Source: Streptomyces globosus
Lineage (GTDB): Bacteria > Actinomycetota > Actinomycetes > Streptomycetales > Streptomycetaceae
Direction: 5' to 3'
Length of the DNA: 64,000 nucleotides
Assembly: GCF_003325375.1 (NCBI RefSeq)
Contig: NZ_CP030862.1
Span: 5,151,501 to 5,215,500, forward strand
Part shown: in pieces, positions 8,455-16,160 of the stretch
How positions within the stretch are numbered: position 1 is the first letter of the stretch
How the letters are laid out: the number at the start of each line of letters is the position of its first letter
Notes under the pieces: model-generated
Database searches by the model: none
What the model was told of the DNA's origin: nothing
The model's input: the letters and a program-made list of their open reading frames with translations, nothing else
Position numbers and translations under genes: made by a program

Positions 8455-8471
8455 GACCCGAGGGAGAACAC

Positions 8472-9395
8472 ATGTACCTCCGACCCGCCGCAGCGGCCGC
8501 CGCCGCCTTCCTGGGCCTCGCCTTCACCGCGCTCGGCGGCGCGTCCGCGGCGGCCGCCGCGGATCCGGGCGCCCCGGCCGCGGCGCCGGGCCTGCCCGGC
8601 CCCGTCGTGTACGCCCACCGGGGCGCCTCGGCGTACGCGCCCGAGAACACGCTCGCCGCGGTCGACGCGGCGATGCGGCTGGGCTTCGACTGGGTGGAGA
8701 ACGACGTCCAGCGGACCAAGGACGGCGAGCTCGTGGTGATCCACGACGACACCCTGGCCCGCACGACCGACGTCGAGGAGGTCTTCCCCGGCCGGGCGCC
8801 CTGGCGGGTGCGGGACTTCACGGCGGAGGAGGTCTCCCGGCTCGACGCGGGCAGCTGGTTCGGCGCCTCGTTCGCCGGGGCCCGCGTCCCCACCCTGCGG
8901 GAGTACCTCGCCCGGGTGCAGCGCAACCGGCAGCGGCTGCTGCTGGAGATCAAGAAGCCGGAGCTCTACCCGGGCATCGAGGAGCAGACGCTGCGGGTGC
9001 TGGAGGAGGAGGGCTGGCTCGACACCGCCCACGTGCAGCGCCGGCTCGTGGTGCAGAGCTTCAGCGCCGACTGCGTACGCCTCGTGCACGGCCTGCGGCC
9101 GGACGTGGTGACGGCCTTCCTGGGCACCCCGCCCGTGGCCGACCTGCCCGCGTACGCCGAGTTCACCGACCGCATCAACCCCTGGCACACCACCATCTCC
9201 GCCGACTGGGTGGCCGCCGTGCACGGGCTCGTCGGGGCCCACGGCAGGGCGCTGGAGGTCGACACCTGGATCGTGGACGACGCCGTGACCGCGCGGAAGG
9301 TCCGGGACATGGGCGTGGACGGGATCATCTCGAACGCCCCGGACGTGGTGCACCGGGCGGTGCAGGAGGCGGTGCTCGGCTCACTCGTGCCCTGA
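8472..9395 (+). CDS. Secreted glycerophosphodiester phosphodiesterase
   Basis: This 307-residue GDPD-family enzyme hydrolyses glycerophosphodiesters (from phospholipids or teichoic acid) to glycerol-3-phosphate and an alcohol. A signal peptide covers residues 1-34 (hydrophobic core AAAAFLGLAFTAL, AAA-type cleavage region). The catalytic pattern is intact: YAHRGASAYAPENT, then WVENDVQRTKDGELVVIHDD with the Glu-Asp metal ligands and second His, then LLLEIKKPE and a late VDTWIVDD. A strong site GAGGGAGAA lies before the ATG. It acts outside the cell, probably in phosphate scavenging; I do not see a PHO box close upstream. Confidence 0.93.
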   Translation: MYLRPAAAAAAAFLGLAFTALGGASAAAAADPGAPAAAPGLPGPVVYAHRGASAYAPENTLAAVDAAMRLGFDWVENDVQRTKDGELVVIHDDTLARTTDVEEVFPGRAPWRVRDFTAEEVSRLDAGSWFGASFAGARVPTLREYLARVQRNRQRLLLEIKKPELYPGIEEQTLRVLEEEGWLDTAHVQRRLVVQSFSADCVRLVHGLRPDVVTAFLGTPPVADLPAYAEFTDRINPWHTTISADWVAAVHGLVGAHGRALEVDTWIVDDAVTARKVRDMGVDGIISNAPDVVHRAVQEAVLGSLVP

Positions 9396-9397
9396 CC

Positions 9398-9413
9398 CCG
9401 GCCGGGCGGCCGG
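9398..9413 (+). terminator. Short GC hairpin after the GDPD gene
   Basis: CCGGCCG (9398-9404) and CGGCCGG (9407-9413) form a 7-bp stem three bases after the stop, with extra G/C pairing possible outside. It is short, and GC composition alone could produce it. Confidence 0.3.
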
Positions 9414-9459
9414 CCCCGGGCGGGGCCGCGCTGTCGGCGGGCGCCCGTAGGGTGGAGGG

Positions 9460-10026
9460 GTGGACACCGCCGAGCGGCCGGACGGGCCGTACCTGGAATG
9501 GACCGTCGTCCCCAGCGGCATCGGCCCGCTGCTGCTGGCCGCGACCCCGCAGGGCCTCGTCAAGGTCGGGTTCCACGCCGGCTCCGAGGCCCGGGTCCGC
9601 ACGGCGGTCGACGCGGTGGCCGCCCGGCTCGGCGCGCGGGCCCGGCGCCCGCGGCCGGGCGCGGAGGTGCTGCTCGCCGAGCCGGTGCGCAGGATGGCCG
9701 GCTACTTCGCCGGATCGCTGCGCAGCTTCGGGCTGCCGCTGGACTGGCGGCTGTGCACCGGCTTCAACCGGGAGGTCCTGCAGGAACTGGACCGCTCCGT
9801 CCCGTACGGGTCGGTCATCGGCTACGGGGAGCTGGCGGCCCGCGTCGGCCGGCCGGGCGGCGCCCAGGCCGTGGGGCACGCGATGGCGGCGAACCCGCTG
9901 CCGCTGGTGGTCGCCTGCCACCGGGTCGTGGAGAACGACGGGGGGATCGGCGGCTTCGGCGGCGGCGTCGAGACGAAGCGGGCCCTGCTGGCCCTGGAGG
10001 GCGTCCTGCCGCAGCCGCTGTTCTGA
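9460..10026 (+). CDS. ogt: Methylated-DNA--[protein]-cysteine S-methyltransferase
   Basis: This 188-residue suicide alkyltransferase would remove methyl from O6-methylguanine onto its own cysteine. The C-terminal DNA-binding/active-site domain shows VPYGSVIGYGELAARVGRPGGAQAVGHAMAANP with the Arg-finger region, then the active site ACHRV with Cys153. The usual PCHRV proline is Ala152 here. GGIGGFGGG and a terminal ALLALEG complete the family pattern. The GTG at 9460 is preceded by GGTGGAGG, a clear ribosome site. It lies 64 bases downstream of the GDPD gene. DNA-repair neighbours (uvrB, polA) are in the same region. Confidence 0.93.
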   Translation: MDTAERPDGPYLEWTVVPSGIGPLLLAATPQGLVKVGFHAGSEARVRTAVDAVAARLGARARRPRPGAEVLLAEPVRRMAGYFAGSLRSFGLPLDWRLCTGFNREVLQELDRSVPYGSVIGYGELAARVGRPGGAQAVGHAMAANPLPLVVACHRVVENDGGIGGFGGGVETKRALLALEGVLPQPLF

Positions 10027-10195
10027 CCCGGCCGGACGCCGCCGCGCGGAAGGCCCCGGCCGGGTGGGCGGTTCCGCCACGGGGCGGCGGCTGGGAGACT
10101 GCCGGGGTGACCACTCCCGCCGCGCCAGGCCGCCCCGCCCTCCGCCCCGCCCTGCTCCCGGCCCCGCAGCCGCTGCCGCACCGCGGGTGTCCGGC

Positions 10196-11488
10196 ATGAG
10201 CGCCGCACCCGGCGCCGGAACCGCGGGGCCGGCGGCTGCCGCCGTGGACCCGGCGGAGCTGCCCCGGCTGCGCCGCCGCACCTCGTGGGTGCTGATCGCC
10301 TCCCAGGTCCTGGGCGGCGTCGGCGTGCCGATCAGCGTCGCCCTGGCCCCGGTCCTCGCCGCCGACGTCGGGGGCAGCGAGGCCCTGTCCGGCTTCGCCT
10401 CGACCGCCTCGGTGATCGGCACGGCCGCCGTCTCGCTGCCGCTGGCCGCGCTCATGACCGCGCGGGGCCGCCGCCCCGGCCTCGTGCTCGCGTACGCGAT
10501 CGGCGCCGCAGGCTCGGCCCTCGTCGTGCTGGCCGCCGTGGTCCGCAGCTTCCCGCTGCTGATGCTCGGCATGGCCGCCTTCGGGGCCGCCTCCTTCGCG
10601 GCCTTCCAGGCCCGGTTCGCCGCCGCCGACCTCGCCGCCCCGGACCACCGGGCGCGGGCCATCTCCGTGGTCGTCTGGGCGTCGACCCTCGGCGCCGTCC
10701 TCGGCCCGAACCTCTCCGCGCCCGCCAGCCGCAGCTTCGCCGGCACCTCCATACCCGCGACGGCCGGCCCCTTCGTGTGGGCCGGCGCCGTCTTCGCCCT
10801 CACCGGCCTGCTGCTCGCCGTCCTGCTGCGGCCGGACCCCCTGCTGACCGCCCGCGCGCTCGCCGGGCCCGACGGGCACGGTCCTGCGGGTCACTCGCTG
10901 CGCGCCGGGATCGCGGCCGTCCGGGCCTCGCCTCGGGCCCGGGTGGCGCTCGTCGCCGTCGCCGTCTCGCACACCGCCATGGTCTCGATCATGGTGATGA
11001 CACCGGTCGACCTCGCCCACCACGGCGCCGGGCTGCAGCTGATCGGGCTGGTGATCAGCGGCCACATCGCCGGCATGTTCGCCTTCTCCCCGGTGATGGG
11101 CTGGCTCGCGGACCGCCTCGGCCGGCTCACCGTGATCGGCCTGGCCGCCGGACTGCTGGCCCTCGCCGCACTGCTGGCCGGCACCGCCGGCCCGGACCAC
11201 GGACAGAACGCCCTCGGCCTGTTCCTGCTCGGCCTCGGCTGGTCCGCCGGGCTCGTCGCCGGCTCCGCGCTGCTGACCGACTCGGTGCCGACCGGTGCGC
11301 GGGCCGCCGTCCAGGGCCTCAGCGACCTGACGATGAACACCTGCGCGGCGGTGGGCGGCGCCGCCTCCGGCCTGGTGATGTCCGCGGCCGGCTACGGCTG
11401 GCTGAATGCGATCGCCGCGGCGCTGCTGCTGCCCATGGCGGCGCTCGCCCTGCTCACGGCCCGTCGGCAGGCCGCGGCGCGGAAGTGA
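10196..11488 (+). CDS. MFS transporter
   Basis: This 430-residue protein has about 12 transmembrane segments. An N-terminal LRRRTSWVLIASQVLGG begins the first helix, with RGRRPGLVLAYAIG after helix 2 and GWLADRLGRLTVIG as the mid-protein motif-A copy. It resembles actinobacterial drug or metabolite efflux proteins; the substrate is unknown. The ATG overlaps the TGA of a short upstream frame (10107-10199), so translation may be coupled. The 3' end overlaps the convergent cupin gene by 35 bases, so each gene's last codons are antisense to the other. Confidence 0.85.
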   Translation: MSAAPGAGTAGPAAAAVDPAELPRLRRRTSWVLIASQVLGGVGVPISVALAPVLAADVGGSEALSGFASTASVIGTAAVSLPLAALMTARGRRPGLVLAYAIGAAGSALVVLAAVVRSFPLLMLGMAAFGAASFAAFQARFAAADLAAPDHRARAISVVVWASTLGAVLGPNLSAPASRSFAGTSIPATAGPFVWAGAVFALTGLLLAVLLRPDPLLTARALAGPDGHGPAGHSLRAGIAAVRASPRARVALVAVAVSHTAMVSIMVMTPVDLAHHGAGLQLIGLVISGHIAGMFAFSPVMGWLADRLGRLTVIGLAAGLLALAALLAGTAGPDHGQNALGLFLLGLGWSAGLVAGSALLTDSVPTGARAAVQGLSDLTMNTCAAVGGAASGLVMSAAGYGWLNAIAAALLLPMAALALLTARRQAAARK

Positions 11489-11858
11489 TCTGGTAGACCT
11501 TGCGGAGGGTCTCGTGGACGGTCCACACCGTCCGGTCGCCCTCCCGCAGGACGCAGGCGGAGCCCGGCCCGACCTCCAGCGTCGCGCCGCCCTCGACCTC
11601 GACCGTCGCCCGGCCGCTCACGACCACGAACAGCTCGTCGGCCTCGGTGTCGGTGACCACCCCGGGCGTGATCTGCCAGATCCCGCGGACCTGGCTGCCG
11701 TCGGGCGACTCCCACAGCACCTTGCCGGTGACGGCGGGGTTCCCGGAGAGGACCTGCGCGGGGTCGAGCTCCTCCGGTTCGAGTGCGGTGTCGGGGACGT
11801 CCGGCACGCTGACGGCGAAGGACGCAGGGGCCGCGGCGCTGTGATCGCTGGTGCTCAT
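11454..11858 (-). CDS. Cupin domain-containing protein
   Basis: A 134-residue single cupin (RmlC-like beta-barrel). Motif region 1 reads WQITPGVVTDTEADELFVVVSGRATVEV and region 2 GPGSACVLREGDRTVWTVHETLRKVYQI. The usual HxH(X)nE metal set is only partly present: motif 1 has Thr and Asp in place of the two His, and motif 2 keeps one His. Metal binding and enzyme activity are therefore uncertain; many such proteins are small binding or epimerase-like proteins. ATG 11858 begins MSTSDHS. Divergent from psuG, so a shared control region 11859-12010 is possible. Confidence 0.8.
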   Translation of the reverse strand: MSTSDHSAAAPASFAVSVPDVPDTALEPEELDPAQVLSGNPAVTGKVLWESPDGSQVRGIWQITPGVVTDTEADELFVVVSGRATVEVEGGATLEVGPGSACVLREGDRTVWTVHETLRKVYQITSAPRPADGP

Positions 11859-12010
11859 GGGGCGCCAGCGTAGTGCGGCGGGGGGCCGCTCCGGGGTGGC
11901 CTGAGTGTCCGGTTCCGGCGGCGGAACGAGGCACTGTGTCCAGCGCCGGTGCCGCACCGGTCCGGCCGGCGGGTGTTTGCGGGTGCTGATCCGGTGCCAT
12001 GGATGGGGAC

Positions 12011-12955
12011 ATGTCACAGCACTCAGCATCTGCGCCGCGGCCCGCCGGGCCCGTCCTGTCCGAAGAGGTCCGCGAGGCGGTCGAGCAGGGACAGCCGGTC
12101 GTGGCACTGGAGTCCACGATCATCACGCACGGCCTGCCGCGGCCCCGGAACCTGGCGGTGGCCGCCGAGCTGGAGGCGGCCGTCCGCGCGGAGGGGGCCG
12201 TACCGGCGACGGTCGCGGTCATCGACGGGGTGGCGCACGCGGGCCTCGACAAGGACCAGCTGGAGCGCATCGCGGCCGGGGAGGGCGTACGCAAGCTCGG
12301 GCACCGGGACCTGCCCGCCGCCCTCGCGACGGGGGCGACCGGGGCGACGACCGTCTCGGCGACCGCGTTCCTCGCCGCGCGCGCCGGGCTGCGCGTCTTC
12401 GCGACGGGCGGGCTGGGCGGCGTCCACCGGGGGTACGCGCAGTCCCAGGACGAGTCGGCGGACCTGGGGCTGCTGGCGCGGACCCGGATCACGCTGGTGT
12501 GCGCGGGCGTGAAGTCGATCCTGGACGTGCCGGCGACGCTCCAGCGGCTGGAGACGCTCGGGGTCGCGGTCGTCGGGTACGGGACGGAACGTTTCCCCGG
12601 CTTCTACCTGGCGGACTCCGGCGAACCTGTCGACTGGACCGTGCACCGCCCCGAGGAGGTGGCACGGATGATGGCCGCCCAGGACGCCCTGGGCGGACCG
12701 GAGTCGGCCCTGGTCGTCGCCAACCCGGTGGCCGAGGCGGACCAGCTGGATCCGCAGCTGCACGACCGGGTCCTGGCCGAGGCCCTCGACGAGGCCCGCA
12801 GGCGCGGCACCACGGGCCAGGCCGTGACCCCGTTCCTCCTGGACCACCTCGTACGGGCCACCGGCGGGGCCTCCCTGGAGGCCAACCTGGCGGCGGTACG
12901 GGGCAACGTGGTGCTCGGCGCCCGGATCGCGGCGGCCTGGGCGGCCCGCCCGTGA
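12011..12955 (+). CDS. psuG: Pseudouridine-5'-phosphate glycosidase
   Basis: PsuG cleaves the C-C bond of pseudouridine 5'-phosphate to uracil and ribose 5-phosphate. The 314-residue product has the family landmarks ALESTIITHGLPRPRN, ATVAVIDGV, TGATTVSATAFLAARAG, FATGGLGGVHRG and CAGVKSILDVPATL, with a late SLEANLAAVRGNVVLGARIA. The ATG at 12011 is preferred over one at 11999 because GGATGGGG precedes it, though the spacing is short. The stop overlaps the start of a PfkB kinase by 4 bases (GTGA). With that kinase it forms the two-step route pseudouridine to pseudouridine-P to uracil plus ribose-5-P, used to recycle RNA-derived nucleoside. Confidence 0.95.
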   Translation: MSQHSASAPRPAGPVLSEEVREAVEQGQPVVALESTIITHGLPRPRNLAVAAELEAAVRAEGAVPATVAVIDGVAHAGLDKDQLERIAAGEGVRKLGHRDLPAALATGATGATTVSATAFLAARAGLRVFATGGLGGVHRGYAQSQDESADLGLLARTRITLVCAGVKSILDVPATLQRLETLGVAVVGYGTERFPGFYLADSGEPVDWTVHRPEEVARMMAAQDALGGPESALVVANPVAEADQLDPQLHDRVLAEALDEARRRGTTGQAVTPFLLDHLVRATGGASLEANLAAVRGNVVLGARIAAAWAARP

Positions 12956-13881
12956 CGGCGGCCGGCCAATCCCCCGGCGGCGCGCCCCGGCCGGGTGCGC
13001 TGCTGGTCGTCGGGGACGTGGTGACGGACGTGGTCGCCGTCCACCCCGAGCCGCTGGCCCCGGCCACCGACACCGCCGCCCGCATCCGCACCCTGCCGGG
13101 CGGCGCCGGGGCGAACGCGGCCTGCTGGGCGGCCCACGCCGGCGCCCCGGAGGTGCGCCTCCTCGCCCGGGTGGGCGCGGAGTCGGCGCAGTGGCACGAG
13201 CGGGCGCTGCTGACCGCCGGGGTGCGGCCGAGCCTGCTCATAGACGCGGCCGAGCCCACCGGGACGGTGGTCGCCCTGGTCGGCCGGGACACGGAGCGGA
13301 CCTTCCTCACCGACGGCGGGGCCGCGCTGCGGCTCGGCCCCGGGGACTGGTCGCCGGACCTGCTGGACGGGGTCGCGCACCTGCACCTGTCGGGCTACCT
13401 GTTCTTCGCCGACTCCGCCCGCGCCCTGGCCGCCGCGGCGCTGGCCGACGCCGTGGCGCGCGGGGTGCCGGTGAGCGTCGACCCGGCCTCGGCGGGCTTC
13501 CTCACCGCGCTCGGTCCGGACCGCTTCCTGCGCGCGGCGGCGGGGATCGGCGTCCTGCTCCCGAACGAGGACGAGGTCCGGCTGCTGGCCGGACTGCCGG
13601 CCTCGGCGGGGACCGCGCGGGCCGCGGCGGAGCTGAGCCGCCGCGTGCCGCTGGTGGTCGCCACGCGGGGGGCGGCGGGCGCGCTGGTCGCCGAGGGCGG
13701 CCGGGTCGTCGCGGAGGTCCCGGCGGAGCCGGCGCGCGCGGTGGACTCCACGGGCGCCGGGGACGCGTTCACGGGCGGGTTCCTCGCGGCCCGGCTCGCG
13801 GGCGCGGATCCGGCCGGCGCGGCCCGGGCGGGCTGCCGGTCGGCGGCCCTGGCGGTGGCCCGGCTGGGCGGCCGCCCGTGA
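12952..13881 (+). CDS. psuK: PfkB-family carbohydrate kinase, probable pseudouridine kinase
   Basis: This 309-residue ribokinase-fold kinase begins LLVVGDVVTDVVA with the substrate-site GGAGANAACWAA. It has NEDEVRLLAG in the middle and the PfkB signature DSTGAGDAFTGGF, whose Asp is the catalytic base. The GTG start overlaps the psuG stop (GTGA), so the two are translationally coupled. That pairing is the reason to call the substrate pseudouridine; ribokinase-like activity on another nucleoside or sugar is the alternative. It converges on the uridine-kinase-like gene 13 bases away. Confidence 0.88.
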   Translation: MTAAGQSPGGAPRPGALLVVGDVVTDVVAVHPEPLAPATDTAARIRTLPGGAGANAACWAAHAGAPEVRLLARVGAESAQWHERALLTAGVRPSLLIDAAEPTGTVVALVGRDTERTFLTDGGAALRLGPGDWSPDLLDGVAHLHLSGYLFFADSARALAAAALADAVARGVPVSVDPASAGFLTALGPDRFLRAAAGIGVLLPNEDEVRLLAGLPASAGTARAAAELSRRVPLVVATRGAAGALVAEGGRVVAEVPAEPARAVDSTGAGDAFTGGFLAARLAGADPAGAARAGCRSAALAVARLGGRP

Positions 13882-13894
13882 CGGCGCCCGCGGG

Positions 13895-14548
13895 TCAGCG
13901 GCGCAGGCCGGTCCAGGCGGGGTGGCGGGGGTCGTCGGCCCGGACGACGGCGTCGGCGAGCGCCGCGGGGCCGGTCTCGGCCTCGTAGCGGGCGAAGGCA
14001 GGCAGGGTCCAGCGCTCGGCCTCCCCGGTGCGGCGCGCCAGCGCCCCCGGGGAGAGGCGGATGTGCACGCTGAGGTCGAAGGGGAACCAGTGGCCCAGCA
14101 GCAGCGGCCCGTGCACGATGACCGCGGCGCCGGGCGGGAGTTCGGCGTAGGGGCTGCGGGTGGCGCGGTCGGTCGCCGGGTCCCACAGGTCGGGCAGGAC
14201 GCGCCCGGTGCCGCCCGGGTCGGTCGGACCGAACACCTCCCGCCACAGGGCGCCGGTGTCGTACCAGCCGGAGAGGTAGGAGTCGGCGTCCCGTCGGCCG
14301 TGTTCGAACCGCAGGGACGCCGGTCGCAGGAACCCCTCGGCGGGGACGGCGAGGACGGCCCGGCCGCGGGCGCGCAGGGCGTCGGCGAGCAGCGCGGCAA
14401 GGCCGCCGGTGTCCGCGGCGGGCGCGCCGTCGATGCCGACGCGCTGCCAGGCCGGCGGGTCCGCGGCCGGCGCGTGCTCGTCCAGGTGGCCGGCGAGCCG
14501 CTCGGCCATCCGCTGCCAGGTGATCGGTTCCAGGTGCACGGGTTCCAT
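13895..14548 (-). CDS. Uridine kinase-like protein lacking a P-loop
   Basis: This 217-residue protein has the layout of uridine kinase/phosphoribulokinase proteins: a beta-strand VGIDGAP where the Walker A loop should be, AVPAEGFLRPASLRFEHGR, SYLSGWYDTGALWREV, and VIVHGPLLLGHWFPFDLSVHIRL in the Walker B-like position. The GxxxxGK[ST] sequence is absent; the loop reads GAPAADTGGL. ATP binding by the usual mode is doubtful. It sits convergent to the pseudouridine pair, so a nucleoside connection is attractive but unproven. ATG at 14548. Confidence 0.72.
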   Translation of the reverse strand: MEPVHLEPITWQRMAERLAGHLDEHAPAADPPAWQRVGIDGAPAADTGGLAALLADALRARGRAVLAVPAEGFLRPASLRFEHGRRDADSYLSGWYDTGALWREVFGPTDPGGTGRVLPDLWDPATDRATRSPYAELPPGAAVIVHGPLLLGHWFPFDLSVHIRLSPGALARRTGEAERWTLPAFARYEAETGPAALADAVVRADDPRHPAWTGLRR

Positions 14549-14632
14549 TGTCAGTGCCCGCCCCTAGCTTCATCCCCGAAGGGATCACCGGCGGGACGGA
14601 GCCGTCGGCCCGACCTTGGGGAGGGGTCTGTC

Positions 14633-16078
14633 ATGGCTCGCGAGACCACGTACCTGGAGCTGTCCCAGGACGGCGGCGGGGCGCACAAGTTCTACGAGGT
14701 CGTCGTGGACGGCACCACCGTGGTGGTGCGCTACGGGCGCATCGGGGCCGCCGGCCAGGTGCAGCAGTCGTCGTTCCCGACCGCCGAGAGGGCGCGCGCG
14801 GCCGCCGCGAAGAAGATCGGGGAGAAGATCCGCAAGGGGTACGCGCCCGCGGTCCAGGGGCAGCGCGCGGCCCGTCCGGTGACGCGCCGCCAGGTGGCCT
14901 CGGCGCCGTCGACGGCGCGGGCGGTCGCCCCGGTGCTGTGGCGGTTCCGGACGGGCGCCTCCGCCTTCGGGATCCACGTGGACGAGGACCGCTGCTGGGT
15001 CGGCAACCAGGCGGGCGACGTGTACACGCTGAGCCACGGCGGCGAGGTGCTGGCCCGCTACTCGCTGCCGGACGGGGTCAAGTGCCTGGTGGCGGACGAG
15101 TTCTGGATCTACGCGGGGTGTGACGACGGCGCCGTGTACGACCTCTCCTCGAAGGTCCCGTTCAAGGCGTACGACATCGCGGAGGACGTCGACATCTTCT
15201 GGCTGGACATCCGCGAGGGCGTGCTGAACGTCGCGGACGCGAACGGCGGCCTGACGGTGATCGACCACGAGGACGAGTTCCAGTGGTCGCGGAAGTCGTC
15301 GGGGGCGCAGGCGTGGATGGTCCGGGCCGACGCGGACGCCGTCTACCACGGGCACGTGGACGGTGTGACGGCCTACGCCCCGGACGGCAGCGGCGAGTTG
15401 TGGCACACGCGGACCAACGGGCAGGTGCTGTTCGGCTGGCAGGAGGACGACGCGGTCTTCGCGGGCACGGCGCGGCACTGCGTCCAGCGCCTGTCCAAGG
15501 AGACGGGCGCGCTGGAGGCGACGTTCCGGTGCGACGCGGCGGTGTACTCGTGCGCGACGTCGCCCGACGGCCGGCACGTCTTCGCGGGCGACTCGTCCTC
15601 GTCGGTGTACTGCTTCGCCGCGGACGGGCGGCGGCTGTGGAAGCTCGGCACGGGCAGCGGCTCGGCGCTGTCCATGCAGTACCTGGACGAGCGGCTGTAC
15701 CTGGTGACGACGGACGGCTCGCTGGTCTGCGTCGACGCGAGCGAGGCGGCGATCTCGGCGGCCCGGGAGGGCACGGTGCCGACGGCGGTGGACGTGAAGT
15801 CCGCGGCGGCGCTCCCCGTCTACACCCCGGCGGCCTCGGCCGCGGCGGTGGCGGCCGTCCCGGCGGCGGCCGCTCCGGTGGACGGCGTGGTGGTGGAGTG
15901 CGTCCAGCAGGGCGGGCGGCTGCGGGTGCACGTGGTGTCGGGCGGCTACGAGCCGTCGTGGAACGTGCAGTTCCCCCGGGGGATCAGGGAGCCGGGCGCC
16001 CGCTACGTGGTCGACGGGCTGCATGCGGCCTCCGGCGGGTTCTACCGGGTCCGCGGCGAGATCCGCCGCCTGGTCTGA
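14633..16078 (+). CDS. WGR-domain protein with a beta-propeller
   Basis: This is a 481-residue cytosolic protein. Residues 1-80 form a WGR domain (TTYLELSQDGGGAHKFYEVV, VVVRYGRIGAAGQ, later TAERARAAAAKKIGEKIRKGY), a nucleic-acid-binding module best known from PARPs. Residues about 105-380 contain repeated WD/PQQ-like blades (for example VLWRFRTGASAFGIHVDEDR, LWHTRTNGQVLFGW, GRRLWKLGTGSGSALSM). An Ala/Pro linker leads to a 60-residue C-terminal beta domain. GAGGGG lies before the ATG at 14633. No catalytic motif is visible. It may be a reader or scaffold; the function is unknown. Confidence 0.85.
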   Translation: MARETTYLELSQDGGGAHKFYEVVVDGTTVVVRYGRIGAAGQVQQSSFPTAERARAAAAKKIGEKIRKGYAPAVQGQRAARPVTRRQVASAPSTARAVAPVLWRFRTGASAFGIHVDEDRCWVGNQAGDVYTLSHGGEVLARYSLPDGVKCLVADEFWIYAGCDDGAVYDLSSKVPFKAYDIAEDVDIFWLDIREGVLNVADANGGLTVIDHEDEFQWSRKSSGAQAWMVRADADAVYHGHVDGVTAYAPDGSGELWHTRTNGQVLFGWQEDDAVFAGTARHCVQRLSKETGALEATFRCDAAVYSCATSPDGRHVFAGDSSSSVYCFAADGRRLWKLGTGSGSALSMQYLDERLYLVTTDGSLVCVDASEAAISAAREGTVPTAVDVKSAAALPVYTPAASAAAVAAVPAAAAPVDGVVVECVQQGGRLRVHVVSGGYEPSWNVQFPRGIREPGARYVVDGLHAASGGFYRVRGEIRRLV

Positions 16079-16125
16079 GCCCCGCCCCTGCCCGCGGCGC
16101 GGCGCCAACGGACGGGCCGGGCAAG

Positions 16126-16154
16126 GTGATATCCGGTCCGGACGGCGGTATCAC
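16126..16154. promoter_or_regulatory. Inverted repeat before the DUF2293 gene
   Basis: GTGATA (16126-16131) and TATCAC (16149-16154) form an inverted repeat with a 17-base spacer that is itself CCGG-rich. It ends 6 bases before the ATG, where it could block promoter or ribosome access. The regulator is unknown. Confidence 0.35.
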
Positions 16155-16160
16155 ACCGTC

